Assembly: GCF_051106095.1 (NCBI RefSeq)
Contig: NC_135785.1
Span: 187,378,045-187,442,044, forward strand
Length of the DNA: 64,000 nt
Origin: Pogona vitticeps
Taxonomy: Eukaryota; Chordata; Lepidosauria; Squamata; Agamidae
Reading direction: 5' to 3'
Shown: positions 25,416 through 37,625 of the stretch, in pieces
Numbering within the stretch: the stretch's first letter is position 1
Layout of the letters: every line of letters starts with the position of its first letter
Notes under the pieces: model-generated
Told to the model about the DNA's origin: nothing
Seen by the model: the letters and a program-made list of their open reading frames with translations, nothing else
Database searches by the model: none
Made by a program: the position numbers and the translations under genes

Positions 25416-27244
25416 TAGTCATTATACTGGAAGATCCATTGGACTCAATAGAAGACTTGATGGAGATGCTGAAAAACTTTGGTGATATGACAGGAATGAG
25501 AATAAACCAAAAGAAAACAAAAATACTTGTTAAAAATATGAGAGAACAAGAACAACACAAGTTAATAGAAAAGACTAACTTCCAAGAGGAAAAGAGAATT
25601 ATATATTTAGGGATTCAAATTACAAAGAAGATGAGTACATTATTTAAAGATAATTACATGAAATTGATTAAAGAGATACGGATCAACTTGGAGAGATGGG
25701 ATAAGTTACAGTACAGTTATCGTTGTTGGGAAGAATTGCAACTATCAAAATGAATGTCTTGCCAAAAATTTTATTTTTATTTCAGACAATCCCTATAATA
25801 TTAAAACAGTCCATTTTTCAAGAACTCAATAAGATAATTATGAGATTTGGCAAGGTAAAAAACCAAGAATTAAAATTAAAGCAATGCAAGATGCCAAACA
25901 GAAGGCGGCTTTTGGCCTTCCAGATTGGGTTCTGCATTATAGACCCTGTGTATTAGATTGGATAAAAGAACGGATAACTTTTGAAAATGATAGATTACTC
26001 AATTTGGAAGGACATGATTTGCAGTTCGGCTGGCATGCTTTTTATGGTATAAAAAGGACAAAGAGCAAAAACACTTTAATTCACATATGATAAGAAGAGC
26101 TTTATTAGGAACTTGGAAAAAGATTATTCAACAAATTTACCAAAAAACACCAGCATGGGTGTCACCTATAGAGGCCTTTATACAACCTAACCTTATGACA
26201 AAAGCAAAACTTCTAAGATATCAAGATTTATTAAAAAGGATTGTGAGTTAAGGTCTAAAGAAGAGTTAGAGACACAGAATATTTACACAGACTGGTGGTC
26301 CAGAGCACAGCTGGAATCTAGATACAGAAAAGACAAAACAGAGGGTTTCTATTTAGAACAAACGACATTTGATAAATTTTTATTAGGCTCAAAAGATAAA
26401 ATAATTAAGAAAACATATAATTATCTGTTAGAAATTAAAGTGCAAGATGAAAGGGTTAAAGAATGTATGATTAAGTGGGCACAAAATATAGGTCATAATA
26501 TTGATATTGATCAATGGTTGCAAATATGGCAAAATAATATAAAGCTTACAAAATCGGTTAATTTTAAAGAGAACTTATATAAGATGTTTTATAGGTGGCA
26601 TATGACTCCAGAAAAATTGTCAAAGATGTATACAGATGTATCAAATGTCTCTTGGAAATGAGAAGCACACGTGGGAAGGTATTATATGTGGTGTACTTGT
26701 AGAGTAGCAAAACGATATTGGATAGGTGTGCATACTGTGTTACAACAAATATTGCTTTGTAAAGGTTCCATTAACCGCAGAACTGTTTTTATTGAGTATG
26801 ATATCAGATAATATAGATAAAGCAAAGTAGTGTATAGTTATATATATAGTCACCGTAGCCAGAATTCTTTATGCCAAAAATTGGAAAAGTCCGGTGGTAC
26901 CGAAACAAGAAGATCTTATGGAGAAGATACGGGAAATGGCAGAAATGGACATTCTATCAGAAGTGATGAAGGACTGTCTTTTACGAAAGGCAACAGAAAG
27001 ATGGGATTTATTTTACAAATGGTTAGAGTCACCAGATAGTGCTTGAATAACATAGATCAAAACATGAACTAAAATCTGGAAGGCAGAAAATAGTAGAAAA
27101 GCGGAATTTGAATTTTGATATTGCAATATGAATAGAATGGATGCTAGTATATTTTTGTTTCTCCTTCCCCCCTCAATCCCAATCCTTTTTTTCCCTTTTA
27201 CCATCTGTATTCCATACCCTAACCCAAGTTATTAAAACAATTTT
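25416..27244 (+). mobile_element. 5'-truncated L1 LINE with target-site duplication
   Basis: This is the 3' part of an L1 ORF2, starting just after the RT YADD box (VIILEDPLDSIE), then MRINQKKTKILVKNMREQE, IIYLGIQITKK, MNVLPKILFLFQTIPII and FGLPDWVLHY. Near 26935-27040 it ends with EKIREMAEMDILSEVMK and RWDLFYKWLES. The frame shifts and stops several times, so it is dead. Direct repeats flank it: AAATGTGGTGTATATGT at about 25398-25415 and AAATGTGGAGTATATGT at about 27246-27263, with one mismatch. This defines a 1.83-kb insertion made by target-primed reverse transcription. The target was a hAT-like repeat whose end remains at 27263-27301. It is related to the larger L1 at 57.9-63.7 kb. Confidence 0.88.
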
Positions 27245-27262
27245 AAAAATGTGGAGTATATG

Positions 27263-27301
27263 TGATGTGGCCCTCCCACTGAAAAGTTTGGAGACCCCTG
27301 G
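27263..27301 (-). mobile_element. hAT-like non-autonomous repeat, terminal part
   Basis: On the minus strand it starts CAGGGGTCTCCAAACTTTTC and continues AGTGGGAGGGCCACATCAC. This is the well-known CAGGGGTCCCCAAAC-type end of hAT non-autonomous elements. It abuts the right copy of the L1 target duplication. Confidence 0.6.
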
Positions 27302-28589
27302 TCTAGATGATATGTTTCCCAGTCTGAAGCAACTGCTTCAAGTAGCTAGTGTGAGCAGTTGTATTGGGTAGGAAATCACTATTTGTTTAGTTTGTCATTT
27401 CTGTATTTTTACAGCAAGAAAGGGTATGCATAGGGACCTCTGCCTCAGCTGCCAAAGCACTTTGACTGGCTGCGGGTTTTATGGGCATTGACTGGATGAA
27501 GGGGCCATAAAAAAAATCTTGGGCCAGCTTGGAAAAAGTTCTTACTGAAATCATGGGGTTCAGTGTAGACTCAGATCCTGCTCTCTTTCTGCTGGCAGAT
27601 GCAGGAATGGATATGACCAAACAATGGCGAATGTATTTTTAACATGGCTATTGGCAAGGGTTTTACATACCAATTAGATTAGAAGAACAAGGAGCAAACT
27701 TTCTAGCAATGTGAACCTGTCAAATTAACTCATTATACATATATTAAAGAAGCAGAGAAAAGCCAGCAAACAAACAAACCCTAATGTTTGAAAGCAAATA
27801 CATTTCAGCTGGTCTCTGATTACCAGATACACAATAAAAATCACTGTAATAAGTTCAGGATGGACAACACTTCATGCTAACCAGATAAAACATCCTTTTA
27901 AAGAAGAATTGCAAGCATGGGAAACAGGCAGTTTTCATTTGGACCATTGGTTAAAGTCTTTTCACATGTTTTGTGGTTTTTGACAAACATTGCTCCTCTC
28001 AAGTTGCTATTAGACCAGGATGGGGAATCGGGAAACATCTGTTGATGTCAATGGGAATGGTGTTGCTCTTAGGCAAACAAAAGCTGTCAGGGGACATTTT
28101 TCATTAAGAGAAAAGTACTTCTTCTCACACAGTAGCAACAACAGTATCTATTGTGGTGTAGGCTGTCCTTATTAAGGGAAGACTCAGAATTTTCTCACAT
28201 AGCTATCCCTTCAAAGATGGGGATCTGTTGTGTGTGGAGCATGTCTTACATAAATGGCACTGACTCAGGCTAATGCCTATACAGCAGGAGCAAAAATGTG
28301 TCACATACCTTTGTGATCTGATGTGAAAGCACTGGTTATTGTGCAGAGAAATCTCTCCTGCCTAGTCATCAGTGTTATCACTCATATTTTAAATTCTGGT
28401 TTGTATCCAGCATTCCCACTGTTTCAATAGAAAGTGTTTCCATTCATGTCACCGGGAACAGGCAATCTTTGCTCCCTTCGCAGCCCTTTTCACCCTCTGA
28501 AAAGGTGTTCTGGAAAGTCTTCTTTGGTAATGAGACAAAAACAGTCCATTATTTTGTCTATGAGAAGACCAGTCCACTCTCAATATAAT
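27302..28589. other. Intergenic, nothing recognised
   Basis: No gene or repeat could be assigned by eye. Confidence 0.35.
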
Positions 28590-28785
28590 TAATGTGTATG
28601 TGCCATCAAGTTGCATAAACTGATGAAATCAATAAGAATAAAGTGCTGTGAAGCTGATTCCAACTTCTGGTGACCACTGCCAGGGTTTCCTGGATATAAA
28701 GCACTCAGATGTGGTTTACCATTCTTGCTGGCCTGTAGCCAGGTACCCAACCCACTGAACTATCTAGCCAGCTATACTTAATACA
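28590..28785 (+). mobile_element. Probable old SINE
   Basis: Contains GTGCCATCAAGTTGCATAAA, then TTCCAACTTCTGGTGACC, GTGGTTTACCATTCTTGCTG and GTACCCAACCCACTGAACTA. The set resembles an old amniote SINE consensus ('gccgtcaagttg...atggcgacc...gaggtggtttaccattgcc...ctaacccactgcact'). There is an internal near-duplicate of the first block. The copy is strongly decayed and the family name is left open. Confidence 0.45.
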
Positions 28786-30610
28786 TTCTCCTGTTATATC
28801 GTCTTCATACACATTCTTACTTCAATTTTCACTTTCTTGTCCATACTGGTTGAACTCCTCTGTTGGAATTACGAGTGTGGAAATAAGCTAATGTGAGGGG
28901 GGAAATTCCATGGAGAAATAGGATCTGTGCAATTCATCTTATTATCAGTTCATCTAGTTTTCTGCCATTGGTGGTGAAAATCAAACATGTGCTAAGCAGT
29001 TGCAATAGAAAGTATAAAAGAGTTAATGTAGAATAATTCCTGAATAAAATAAAGACTACACCAAATCATTTCATCATATATAATTTGATACTAATTCGGT
29101 CAACGGGAAACTGTTTTTTCATGTTTTAATTAAATGTGCTTCCTTCTCTCTAAAGAATTTGGACATTAAAATGGAATTGAAACTTATGGGATTTTCCAAC
29201 AATCTGCATAATTCCACTAATGAGAGGAAAATATTTAGATACCTAATATGTCATTATCATAGTCACACAGATCTGGAGGAGAAAAATATTCATTAAACTC
29301 ATTAAAACTGAATTTCAAGCCGATGAATTTTAGATTAAGGGGACAATTATTTTATACATGAAACTATTTGATCATACACTTACTGCTGATATATGAAACA
29401 GTGAATTAAATCCAGAGTTACACACAGGTAAAATGTGTGAGATTTAAGGCAGACATAACTACCATAAATCCTATTCAGGTCTGTTTTAAGTATGTGTCAG
29501 GTATTCTATTTGGGATTAATGACTTAGTTTTTAAAATGAAATTAGTAATGTCAGATGTTGTCTGGCCCAACAGTAAGCAGAGCCTCCAGCCACAGAGTTG
29601 TGCCTCCAAAAATACCCAGTTCTACCAAAATGAAGTGACAACTTGCCATATTAATAAACAACTGAGTTTCTCACATCTGAAGTAGTTTCATTGTCTGTTC
29701 ATTCCACAAAACTCAACATTCCCTTTAAATTATTGTGATAGAAATGAAGTAAAATATTTAACATTGAGTCAGCATATTAGTCTATCAAGCTCAATGTTGT
29801 CATGTGATCACTGCAGGATTGGCCCTATCATAGGCTAGAGTGAAGCAGTTGCCTCAGGCAGCAGATGAGGTTAGTACATAGAGGTTAGAACTGGGTGCTA
29901 TGCAGTTTGTCCTGCATCCCATCAACTAGCTTGTTTCCTTGTGGATGATGCTTTCTCGTTGCTCATGTTGGAGAAATATTCTGCTGCCGGTCCCATGGGC
30001 TCTTGTACATGGAATAAGAAGATATGCCTTTGGTCAAGTGAACAGTATCCAAAGGCTCACACATTGGCCTTTTGCATCTATCCTGATTTCTGATTTCCTT
30101 TTAATTCACGGAAGTGTCCTGTATTGAACCAAGGACTTTTTCCATACAAAATTCCACCATTAAATCATGGCTTCTCCTGTACTTGCCACTGCTGGTTCAT
30201 TACTGTCACATTTCCATGAAGAAAAATAACCCCCCAGCTGCCTAAAATCACAGGTTTATTTGCAACAGAATCTGGATGGGCAAGCACATATAAATTATGG
30301 AGGTCATTAAAAGTAACCTAATAGGTAACCTCCATCATCCAGATGCATCACCACATTCAACTGATCCTGTGGTTTTTGACCCAGAGCAGAAGCCTGCTTC
30401 CCTTTGTGGATCTCCTTATCAGGGGTTCCAGATATTTTATACTTTCACAATTCAGACAATTAATTTGGTTACATTGTGTCTGATACTTGTTTAATTAGAG
30501 CAGCAAAATTTTATGAGATTATTTGTGTCCCTGACTTTACATATTTCCACATGTGTTCGTTCAGCATAATCCACATAAACCTTTTCTATCCCTCGTGGCT
30601 ATTTACTCTT
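28786..30610. other. Intergenic, mostly nothing recognised
   Basis: Around 29815-29885 the words GGCCCTATCATAGGCTAG and GCCTCAGGCAGCAGATGAGG occur; related words appear near 43925 and 56415, which suggests a decayed interspersed repeat. Confidence 0.35.
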
Positions 30611-30730
30611 TGGCTGAAATGTAATAGTAAGTCACAACTAGAGTAGGCCCATTCAGCCAATGGAACTTTCAGAGGAGTTGACTCACCAGATCCCCAGTTA
30701 GTTGTGACTCACTACTGGATTTCATCCAGT
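30611..30730. repeat. Fold-back MITE-like repeat, copy 1
   Basis: The left arm reads AGTAAGTCACAACTAGAGTA and the right arm TAGTTGTGACTCACTACTGG, its inverted complement. The centre carries AGGCCCATTCAGCCAATGG and GTTGACTCACCAGATCCCCA. No protein is encoded. Relatives occur at 37487-37625, 43101-43350 and 51507-52098. Confidence 0.7.
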
Positions 30731-33281
30731 ATATGCACACAATAGGTGTGTCTGTTATGTTTATTGTCCTATTCTTTGGATCATACTTAAAAGGGGGGGG
30801 GGGAATTTTAAAAAAAACACCCTTTATTTTGCTTCTGTGTTTACAATTATACTACATTTATTGCTACTCATCTGATCAAATTCACTTCCTGAATATGTAC
30901 ACATGTATTTTTCTACTGTTGTATCACTCATACACTTTACAATCAGCAAAATAAATAACAAGTTAATGTAAATGTGCAAAGATATTTCTGTGAAGGTTTT
31001 TGTTCTTTGGATGCTGGTATAAATATATAAATTATTTCAGCCATCTTTCTTGATTGCAATCCATTTATCTTCTCCATATGTTCTAGACAGACCTGGAAAA
31101 ATAAAATCCAAATGAGTTTCATTTGTACCTTTGAAGAAAATATGTGGACATTCTACACAACAAGTTATTCCAGTACATAGAGGCAATCATCATGCCTTAC
31201 ATTAAGGCCCATTCCTCTGTAAAGAGAAAGGACTGTGAGATTCGTAATGCCACCATTATTTAGCACTCATCAGCAAGAGGCTGCTGAGTGTCAAAATAGT
31301 AGGATCTAGAGACCTCTTCCTCTCCTGAAATAGAAAATTGTTCTGTATGTCTAACCCCAACCCACACACACTGATGGGTGTGAAGAGAATGTAGGCCCAG
31401 TTCTACACATCTCTTAATGTGAAATAATTACCCTCACAGTCCTTTCTCTCAGTAGGCAGTCATGTGGACAGTCTGGTTATGAAACTAATCTTGTATTTCA
31501 GTGGGGCAAATGAATCTTGCAAGCCACCTCCCCACCCTACCAACAAGGGTTAATATGCCAGACAGATGCTTTCACTGGATTGCTTGCTGTGATGTACTTA
31601 CAAGGGACAGGTTGGATGCAACAGGAGTAGGAGACCCAAACTCAAAGCATGAAGCAGAATTTAAAGACAGAGCAGAGTACAGTTTGTATATTCTAGTATG
31701 TTTTATAGGTGAGGACAGCAAGAGCTGAGATGCCTTCTCCTATTTACTCCCCACATGCTCAGCTGGAAGAAGATTTCGTTACCAAAATGGCCACTAAACC
31801 ATGATTTATTATCAGCATGGTGCAGTGTGTACTTGCAGACCCATTAAAATCCCACACCACTGCTATTCAACAGAAATCCTCCTTGCCTGTATACATGAGC
31901 AGGTGAATAACTGCTCCCATTGAAACCAATATTCTTGATTTGTACATTGTCTTCACTAATAGATGAACCCACTCTTCATCTTTTTGGATCACCCCTTGCT
32001 TAAAACCCCCACGTTTAAGGCTGAAGTGGTAGGGAGGGACATTCTTTGTTCTAAACCTAGTCTTGTATAGTCTGTGGTCTACAAAACCCATGGAAACCCA
32101 AGCACAACACCATTAGACATAAAGACTGGCCAAAGTTCTGATAAGACAGCAGAAATAAAACATGTCAAATCACAGGAAAATCATAATACCTAATTGGTGA
32201 TTGTGCTGGGTCACAGGTCTGCAGATCTGCATCTATTTGTCTAATTTTCAGAAAGGAATTTGAGTGACCCTTAGTTTCAATTTGCAAGTTTCTGACTGAT
32301 CTGTTAGCCTTGAGGGCCTGTTGGTGAGGAGGACAACAAAAGATCTGACTCATCAGTGAAACCTTTCCTCCCTGGAACAACTATTATGAGGGACTGGGAT
32401 CTATTTCTGAAACACATCGATAAAGTTGGATATAAAGAGGTCTGGTGTGCCAGATCCACCCCATTTGGCATGCTTGCTGCACCCTTACCACCACCACCCC
32501 CACCCCAGAGCTTGTTTTGACATAATGAAGTTAGAATAGTTATTTTCCCAATAAGAGAAGGTGCAGCAAATTGATGCATCTAAGGTATAAAATTTAAAGG
32601 TACTGTTCTGAGCTTCTGAATGCTATTCTCAAAACTTTATTTTTAAACAATCAGATACATTCCTCCTCCTCCTTTTAAATGCGAAAGGAATTCTTTTTAA
32701 CATTTACATTATATGTTAAATCTACTCCATTATTTCCAAGTTCTGCTTCTCCTCATAACAATTCTAGGAGGTAGGAATGTCTCAGAGAGGTTGACTGACC
32801 TACATTTACCCAGTAAATTTCACAGGTGAGTGGAGCTTTGCACCTGGGCTGCCCTGATCCTAACTTGATGCTATAACCACTACACAACACTGTTCTCTGA
32901 CATTTGAAGGTTGTTCTGCTAGGAAGGAAGGACAAAGAAGGCATTAAACTTCTAAAGTTTGCTTAAAAGCTTCTGGGTACACAAGTGCGCTTGCATTGCA
33001 GTCTGAGTAATTACACTCTGCCCACACAAATTCTCCCTGCCGTTTCTTTTGGAAATGTTCTTTAGCTGTTTCTCTCCTGAACAGTGAGTATTTCTGAATA
33101 CTGAGCTTTGCAGCTGTGGGCGGATGAAATGACATAGATGCTGGCAAGAACGAACCTTATCCTCAGTTTTAAGTGCACAGCACCTATCAGCTCAATATCA
33201 TTACTTTCACTGTTAAGAACATCATGTGCCCCATAGTTGGCAACCTATTTTGATAACAATTAATATAAAAGAGGCCAATGT

Positions 33282-33327
<46 letters not shown>

Positions 33328-35344
33328 CATATCCTCTCCCATAGCTCACAGGGAGATCTATTAATAAGATCGAACATATTTTTATTGTTTTATATGCTGT
33401 TGTCTATTAGCCAATAACCTTTGAGTCAAACTCCATGTTATATTTTTAAAAGTACCATAGAGTCTATTGTTGTTGTTTTTACTCAGAAGTACCCCCCACA
33501 TCTAGACTGGAGCTGTACGATGTAGAGAAAGGAAGTTGTATCTTAAAATCCACAGATGTAGTCCCCCCCCTTCTGAAAGTCAGTTCCCCCATGGAACAGT
33601 TGACAAGGGTAGAAAACTTCCGATTGGTGCTAATTGTCATGGTGGAGGAATTGCTTGCAATACGGTCATGGGTAAGGAGGAAGGATATAGCTGCTCTTTG
33701 CTGCATACTTCACTCTGGCTTGGGACCAGGTGTTCCTTCTCTTTTCCCCACAGAAAAAAGAAACTAACAATTGACATGAATTCTCCACTTCATATAGTAC
33801 GCTACTTGGCCTTTGGTTTGGAAAACAGAAAATACTCCTGTTTATTTCTCTGATGGTGCCCTTTTTCAGATAATTTACACTGAGTGATTGCTTCATATCA
33901 ATCTAAATATATACGCTATATCAAATTGCTACCTTCAATTAACATTTGAAGAGAAAAGTAGCCAGTTTTATATTCCCAGTGATTAAAAAAGCAGCTGTAG
34001 CTCCCACTTGCAGAATTCTTTATTTTTGTTGCTATAGCAATTAACAACATTGCCTCTCAATATCGTTATCTAATCTTAATGTCTTCTCTATTTCATCGTC
34101 TGTATGAACTTGAACTTCATCTTCTTTTAGATGATACATACTTCTATATGAACTCAAAATTTCTGTGTGAGCTTTCATGGACATGACTACTTAGTCTACA
34201 GATTAATGTATGACTGTTGGCTACAACATTTGTTTGGACTCTTTGTAGTCTATACTTTCTTAGAACTACTTGCTTGACTACAATCCAGACATGGAAATTA
34301 ATAATGCATATTTCCCCAGCATTCTCAGCTCACTGTTTGGTTTAAAACTGGAGGATATCTTTGGGGGAATAATATGGAAAAACTCCACATTGATTACGTA
34401 TCTGGGCAGGTTTCAACGGTGCATGTTGGAAATGATCATATAATTGCCCTATCTGAAGACCTAGAAGAAAACCATAAAGTAAGAACACAAGACTACATCA
34501 CCTGCAGAAATTGTGTACAACTGAATAAGTACCACCACCTACACGCTTAGAAAAATATTTAATGAAGACATCCCATCAGTTATTGAGTCAGTTAAGGAAG
34601 CTCAATTAAAGGTGCCTCAATTATTTCCAGTATTTTGGCTAAAGTAAACAGTGTACATTAATCCTGCTGATACAATTGGTAGCATTAATGCTATTGAGAA
34701 CAAGTAATGTGGAATTTTAAAAATGGCTCCTTATTATTCCCCTGGCCCCAACTCTACATTGCCCAAGAACTGAGCCAGAATGCCATAATTTTGTAATCTT
34801 GACTGAGTTTTCATATGCCTTTCATTTAAGATGATTTTTAGGATCTTTTTACTTCAAACTGAGAACTTTCAGTTAAATCAATGAGTCTGTTTCCTGACTG
34901 TGATCTTTCACTGTGTCCTGCAGTGATCTTTCTGGGCCATCTAATTACCAGCAGGGTAGCCACCCAAACAGAAGGTGTCACCTTCAAGGGACAGTGTACT
35001 GATCTGCCATCCCCCTCAAGTATAGGTTACTTAGGATCCTATTCACATTTTTAACTCTTGCTGTATACTCTCTTTGTGGGGCATCACTTCTAGGTTTACA
35101 AACACATGACGGGTTTAAAGTACAAACTTAGATATCAGTGAAAGCACGGAACCTGAAGAAATAGGGTGTAGAGGGGAATCCTAAATGTTAGCTTCCTATG
35201 TAAAGGCAGCAATTGTTTTCCCAGTGACAGTTGAGGTTCCATTTTCTATCTACTTTTCAGTCAACTGTTATCATATTTCCTGTTGTTTGATAGCACTTGG
35301 TTAAAAAGTAGTTATATACTCTCTGTAGTAATCTTACTAGTTAT
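30731..35344. other. Intergenic, with a GT microsatellite
   Basis: Apart from a perfect (GT)n run at 33285-33326 I recognise nothing. A G-rich run lies at about 30793-30802. Confidence 0.4.
33285..33326. repeat. (GT)n microsatellite
   Basis: An uninterrupted run of about 21 GT units. Confidence 0.97.
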
Positions 35345-35420
35345 TAAGAATCACAGAATTGTAGGGGTAGAAGGGATCCCAAGGGTAATCTAATCAAACT
35401 CAGAACCACATGGAGTTTTC
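35345..35420 (-). mobile_element. SINE fragment, antisense
   Basis: AATCACAGAATTGTAGGGGT followed by AGAAGGGATCCCAAGGGTAA resembles the complement of the 3' end of the SINE seen at 18285 and 44298 ('agggtcccttccagctctgcagttctatgatt'). It is a short, diverged piece. Confidence 0.45.
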
Positions 35421-37179
35421 TGTCGCATTTACAATCTAATACAAATGTGGACTGTGCCCCATTTGCAGCAAGAGCTCTGAGGTGTGAGCTGGCAAATAAT
35501 TCCTATTGCATTTCATTTGGTGGTGTGGTTTTCAGCATAATTGTTGATGGTGTAAACAAGCATTTTCATCTTCTGCCTGACAAATATCACCCAGCACGTT
35601 TGTGTGGGAAAATGGGGGAGTAGTAGGAACTCAAGGAGACTGTGCCTAGAATCCATTTCCATATATGGAGAGCATAGTACAACAGGGAAAGTCACGCCAA
35701 GCCCACATCTGATATCCCAGAGAAGAGATCGTACTTTCTGGAAAGCCTTTGAGCCCTAGTGCCAAATCTTTTGCAGAATAGGCACTGGTTGTTCATGTTA
35801 CCAACTTTAGAGGCAAAAAGGCTATTCTGCAAGTCTTACTGGAATGATTGATTACTGGACCACAGCTCTTGGAATGCTATGCATATTGGCCCATACATTT
35901 CTCAGCCCATTCTGTTGTCATGGTAATTCCACCCCAGAAATGTGTTTTGGCACACCCTTTCAGCTTTACGCGAAGTATGATCTGTTCCAAAATGTCCACT
36001 ACATGAAACATCTAGTGAGAATACTCTACCGTCTATGGAAATATCATCTATCCAGTCACATTTCAGGATTCATGCATAATAACATCACCAACACTGGAAA
36101 CATGGAGCAAAAGCCATATTGAGTTACCTTAGGCTAGATGTCTGTGTCTATCATGTAATTAAATACTGACATAAAAGTCATATGCATAAAGGGATCAAAT
36201 TTAGGTCATATTAACCAGTCTCTCTTATGCCATGCTTTAGCATGTTGCCCTTGCCACCTTGCACAAAGCCACCACAAATAATTGCATTGTTGGGACTAGG
36301 CTAGAGCTCAGGTTCTTCATATATTGCTAGCAGAGAACAAGCAACTGCGTGCCAAGTGGCCAAAGATGTATGAAATGTTTCCTACTCAACAAGTTTCTAA
36401 GCTAGAGACCATGTGATGTTTACTCCTCAGCTGAACCCATTTATAGATGCATTACTCACCACTGCCCCAGTTAGTAGACATGTTCCATTTTTCAAAAAAT
36501 TCCATTGCCATTTATACAGCATGAGGCAAAGTAAGTTGATGAGGAGTTACTGAATTAGACTGTCAAAGCCCCTCTGTTTGACACCCTCTGGGGAACAGGC
36601 AGGATTCAGGGCCCCTATTTGAATAATGAGAGGTCAACTTTGCAAAGAAATTAAACCACTGCAGTGAATGTGATAAGGATATGAGGTTTCATTTTGGGGA
36701 AAGGAAAGGAAGTTGGCAGGGCAGTTACACTGAGGTGTCCTCAAAATTAAGACCCACTGAGTTCAAGGGGGTTTATGACCACATAACTGTGCACAATATA
36801 TAAGTTTATAATAATGCATTACTTAATTCAATAAAATAAAAAGGAATCAGAATTTATGGGAGCTGTATAGGTTGCAGGTAGAACAGGAATGAAATCCTTT
36901 GCATTATGAACAGAAGCAAGAAAAACATCCCTGGAAGAGAGCTTATTCTGAAATGCCTTAACCTTGGACTCTACCTATAAATAAAGTAATGTGGAGCTAT
37001 AACCCTCCAATCATTTTTTCACACTACTTTCTAGCACTCATTTCTAGCACTGCTATATTTGTTGCTCCGGCATACAGAAAATATTTTTCTTTGGGAGAAC
37101 ATAAAGTGAAATGTAAGGGGGCACTGCTCTAACAAGATGGTTTGTCTTAGAGTGTAACTGCTTATTTTTTGCTACTTAT
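35421..37179. other. Intergenic, nothing recognised
   Basis: No gene, repeat or regulatory element could be assigned by eye. Confidence 0.35.
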
Positions 37180-37472
37180 GTTCATGGTGGCTCCCAGGCT
37201 GTGAAATTTCCTACCAAGGGATGCTGGGCTTCCAATGTTAGGTAAAGACATGGTAGCTTTTGGCTGCTGACTGGCTGCTAAGAAATGGGCTTTTAATTTG
37301 TAACTGATTTGTTTTTAAAATAAATTTTAATAAGATAATCTTTTTAACCAAGTTGTTCCTAGTGCTAATAATTTTTATATGTCATTTTATGTATGTACTT
37401 GGAAGCTGCCTAGAGTGGTCGTGAGACCAGATAGGTGGGATATAAATAAAATAAAATAAAATAAACAAAACA
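37180..37472 (+). mobile_element. CR1/L2-type LINE 3' end fragment
   Basis: The start resembles the end of an ORF2 ('CTCCCAGGCTGTGAAATTTC', 'GGTAAAGACATGG', then GGCTTTTAA as a stop context). The 3' UTR follows with TTGGAAGCTGCCTAGAGTGG and AGACCAGATAGGTGGGATAT, closing in a (TAAAA)n tail. The same 3' UTR occurs at 51340-51500, which shows both belong to one family. Confidence 0.75.
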
Positions 37473-37486
37473 AACATTATCATAAC

Positions 37487-37625
37487 TGGTCGAAACCCAC
37501 TAGTAAGTTACAACTAGAGTAGGCCCATTGAATCAACTGAACTTACAGAGGAATTGACTCAACAATTTCCTATTCTCTCAGTGGGCGTACTTTAGTTGTG
37601 ACTTACTGCTGGAGTTCCACTACTG
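37487..37625. repeat. Fold-back MITE-like repeat, copy 2
   Basis: The left arm ACTAGTAAGTTACAACTAGA and right arm TTAGTTGTGACTTACTGCTG are inverted complements. The centre contains GTAGGCCCATTGAATCAACT and GTGGGCGTACT. It begins about 15 bases after a LINE tail. Confidence 0.7.

Noticed and set aside
33226-33417. Frame with CVCVCVCVCV run
   Set aside because: Translation of the (GT)n microsatellite.
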